Below are positions 62,694 to 64,000 of a stretch of DNA of 64,000 nucleotides, in pieces. The DNA comes from Variovorax sp. ZS18.2.2 (GTDB taxonomy: Bacteria > Pseudomonadota > Gammaproteobacteria > Burkholderiales > Burkholderiaceae_C), in assembly GCF_024701975.1 (NCBI RefSeq), contig NZ_JANLNM010000010.1, positions 1 through 64,000 on the forward strand, in the 5' to 3' direction. The notes under the pieces were generated by a model. It had not been told where the DNA came from. It saw only the letters and a program-made list of their open reading frames with translations, and ran no database searches. Made by a program: the position numbers and the translations under genes. The number at the start of each line of letters is the position of its first letter. The first letter of the stretch is position 1.

Positions 62694-64000
62694 TTCTTCA
62701 GAACTCCAAAACCTTCATATTCGGCGGGCCACCCCACTCTTTGCGCTGCCTGCGACAGCATCGTGACGATGGCGTCGGCCTTTTCGGGGCCGTTTGGCAT
62801 GTTAAGCAGCTTCGAATTCCCTGACAACAGACGGGCCGCCATGCCCGAGGTGTAGGGCGTGGCCATCGAGGTGCCGGACATCATGGCGTACCTGTCGCCC
62901 GGAAACGTCGACAGCACGGCCACGCCGGGGCCGATGAAATCGGTCGACAGCCCGTAGTTGGAGAACTCGGCGACGAACTCCTTCTTGCGGCGGATCTCGC
63001 TCTCCTGAAAGCTCTCGGGGCAGTCCGCCGGAAAGGTGCCGTCGCGCCCCAGCGCACCGACCGCCATCGTGTGGCTGTAGCGGGCCGGATAGCGCAGGAG
63101 CGGCTGGCCGTCGTTGCCGGTGGCGGCAAACACCACCACGCCGGCATCGCGCGCCCGCTGCAGCACGTCCGGCATCTCCGGCATCGGCTCCAGGCTGCCC
63201 ATGCTGATGTTGACGATGTGGCAGCCGTCGGCGATCGCGCGTTCCAGCGCGCTGGCGATGTCGGTTGATTTCGCGCGTCCGCGTTCGCCGGTCTTCGGGC
63301 AGACGCGGTAGGCCAGCAGGCGGCAGGCCGGCGCCAGGCCATGGATGCCGGTGGCTTCGGCCTTCCTGCCCGCGATGATTCCGGCGACGTGGGTCCCGTG
63401 CCCGATGCCGTTGTCCAGAAAATCCGCGGCATTCTCGCCAGTGACGAAACAGGCGCCGCCCGCCACGGCGATGTCCGCATGCGGCCCGACGCCGCTGTCG
63501 ATCACGCCGACCGTCACGCCCGCGCCGGCCTCGGGGTCGTAGGGCGCGTAGTTCGCCAGCAGCTGGAAGCTGTCGGGCACCAGCGGCAGCGCCTGCACAT
63601 TCAATCGCTTGGGCGCCGCGACGCGATCGAACCCCTTGACGAAGACCGACCAGTGCGTGTGCTCAGGCTCGACCAGGATCATTTCCACCCGCGGATAGAG
63701 CACCGGGATTCCCAGGTCCGCGATGCCCCGGCTGTCGGTCACCGCGGGCACGTGCGCGCCGTCCCAGTTCACGAGCGCCTTGACCCGCACGCCCGCCACG
63801 GGCTTGCCCTGCGGGTCCGCAAGATGCAGCTCGAAGCGCTTGACCTTGGCCCCGGGCGCCACCTGGATCGCGCTGGAATCCAGCTCGTCGCCCAGCGGCC
63901 GGATGTACTGGAGGTAGGCCCATGCGGCGGGTGCGACCCGCAGGCCGGGCGTGTTCCGGCGCATCGCCAGCAGGGCCGACGAATTGGCCTTCATCACGGA
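62690..64000 (-). CDS. Subtilisin-like S8 serine protease (N-terminus may lie outside window)
   Basis: The frame is open to the right edge; GTG and ATG codons at 63997 and 63994 are possible starts, but the true start may lie beyond. Numbered from 63994 (434 residues), the triad is Asp166 (GVIDSGVG), His199 (GHGTHVAG) and Ser376 (MSGTSMATP), with oxyanion Asn294 (ATGNDGQ). Before the catalytic domain there is a beta-rich domain (about 50-120, with KPVAGVRVKALVNW) like carboxypeptidase-regulatory or Ig modules. No signal peptide is seen, so the visible protein appears cytoplasmic. It is first in a unit with the I9-like and nuclease genes. Confidence 0.88.
   Translation of the reverse strand, partial: SVMKANSSALLAMRRNTPGLRVAPAAWAYLQYIRPLGDELDSSAIQVAPGAKVKRFELHLADPQGKPVAGVRVKALVNWDGAHVPAVTDSRGIADLGIPVLYPRVEMILVEPEHTHWSVFVKGFDRVAAPKRLNVQALPLVPDSFQLLANYAPYDPEAGAGVTVGVIDSGVGPHADIAVAGGACFVTGENAADFLDNGIGHGTHVAGIIAGRKAEATGIHGLAPACRLLAYRVCPKTGERGRAKSTDIASALERAIADGCHIVNISMGSLEPMPEMPDVLQRARDAGVVVFAATGNDGQPLLRYPARYSHTMAVGALGRDGTFPADCPESFQESEIRRKKEFVAEFSNYGLSTDFIGPGVAVLSTFPGDRYAMMSGTSMATPYTSGMAARLLSGNSKLLNMPNGPEKADAIVTMLSQAAQRVGWPAEYEGFGVLKK

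Overview
The window reads as chromosomal DNA of a high-GC betaproteobacterium, most likely Comamonadaceae and Variovorax-like. The evidence is the strong G/C third-position bias, Bug-type periplasmic binding proteins, a gentisate pathway, a PhaF/PhaI-type phasin with a PhaD-like regulator, and densely packed operons with ATGA or GTGA overlaps. No rRNA, tRNA, CRISPR array or insertion sequence was seen. The taxonomic call is an inference from gene content.

Region 1 (1 to about 20.3 kb, all minus strand) looks like one long transcription unit of secreted proteins. In transcription order it holds a beta-helix/IPT-TIG protein with tandemly repeated modules, a glycine-rich protein, a 2148-residue beta-helix/Ig/FnIII protein, a membrane-tethered glutaredoxin-like protein, a Sec-exported RHS/YD-repeat protein, and then three small AT-rich genes: a lipoprotein, a DUF4240-like protein and a membrane protein. 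A second secreted Ig-like protein follows and runs off the left edge. The RHS C-terminal tail and the three small genes differ in composition from everything around them, which is the usual look of a swapped polymorphic-toxin tip with its immunity genes.

Region 2 (20.9 to 25.8 kb) is housekeeping: ssb and uvrA are divergent, with an EamA transporter after uvrA.

Region 3 (25.8 to 35.5 kb) is a carbohydrate or polyol catabolic island. A minus-strand operon (FGGY kinase, GlpD-like FAD dehydrogenase, GntR regulator) diverges from a plus-strand operon (Tat-exported binding protein, ABC ATPase, permease, aldo/keto reductase, class I DeoC/FbaB/LacD-type aldolase). A dyad in the shared promoter region is a candidate GntR operator.

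Region 4 (35.6 to 45.6 kb) holds a 1573-residue secreted multidomain dihaem cytochrome, a solitary ATP synthase subunit c gene, and a five-gene branched-chain-type ABC transporter.

Region 5 (45.6 to 56.3 kb, minus strand) has gentisate 1,2-dioxygenase, an FAH-family hydrolase and a probable 3-hydroxybenzoate 6-monooxygenase, followed by two Bug binding proteins, an FAD oxidoreductase, a possible lipoprotein, TesB, a GST, an SDR lacking the YxxxK motif, and a methyltransferase. A divergent LysR gene is the likely regulator. No maleylpyruvate isomerase is present.

Region 6 (57.4 to 61.3 kb) is lipid and polyhydroxyalkanoate related: a hotdog thioesterase, a phasin, a PhaD-like TetR regulator, a TPR-like protein, an alpha/beta hydrolase and an acyl-CoA-binding protein.

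Region 7 (61.3 to 64.0 kb) holds a 122-bp hairpin and then, read from the right edge, a subtilisin-like protease, a small I9-propeptide-like protein and a NUC-family nuclease. None of the three shows a signal peptide. This protease/inhibitor/nuclease cassette and the RHS tip region are the strongest candidates for undescribed biology.
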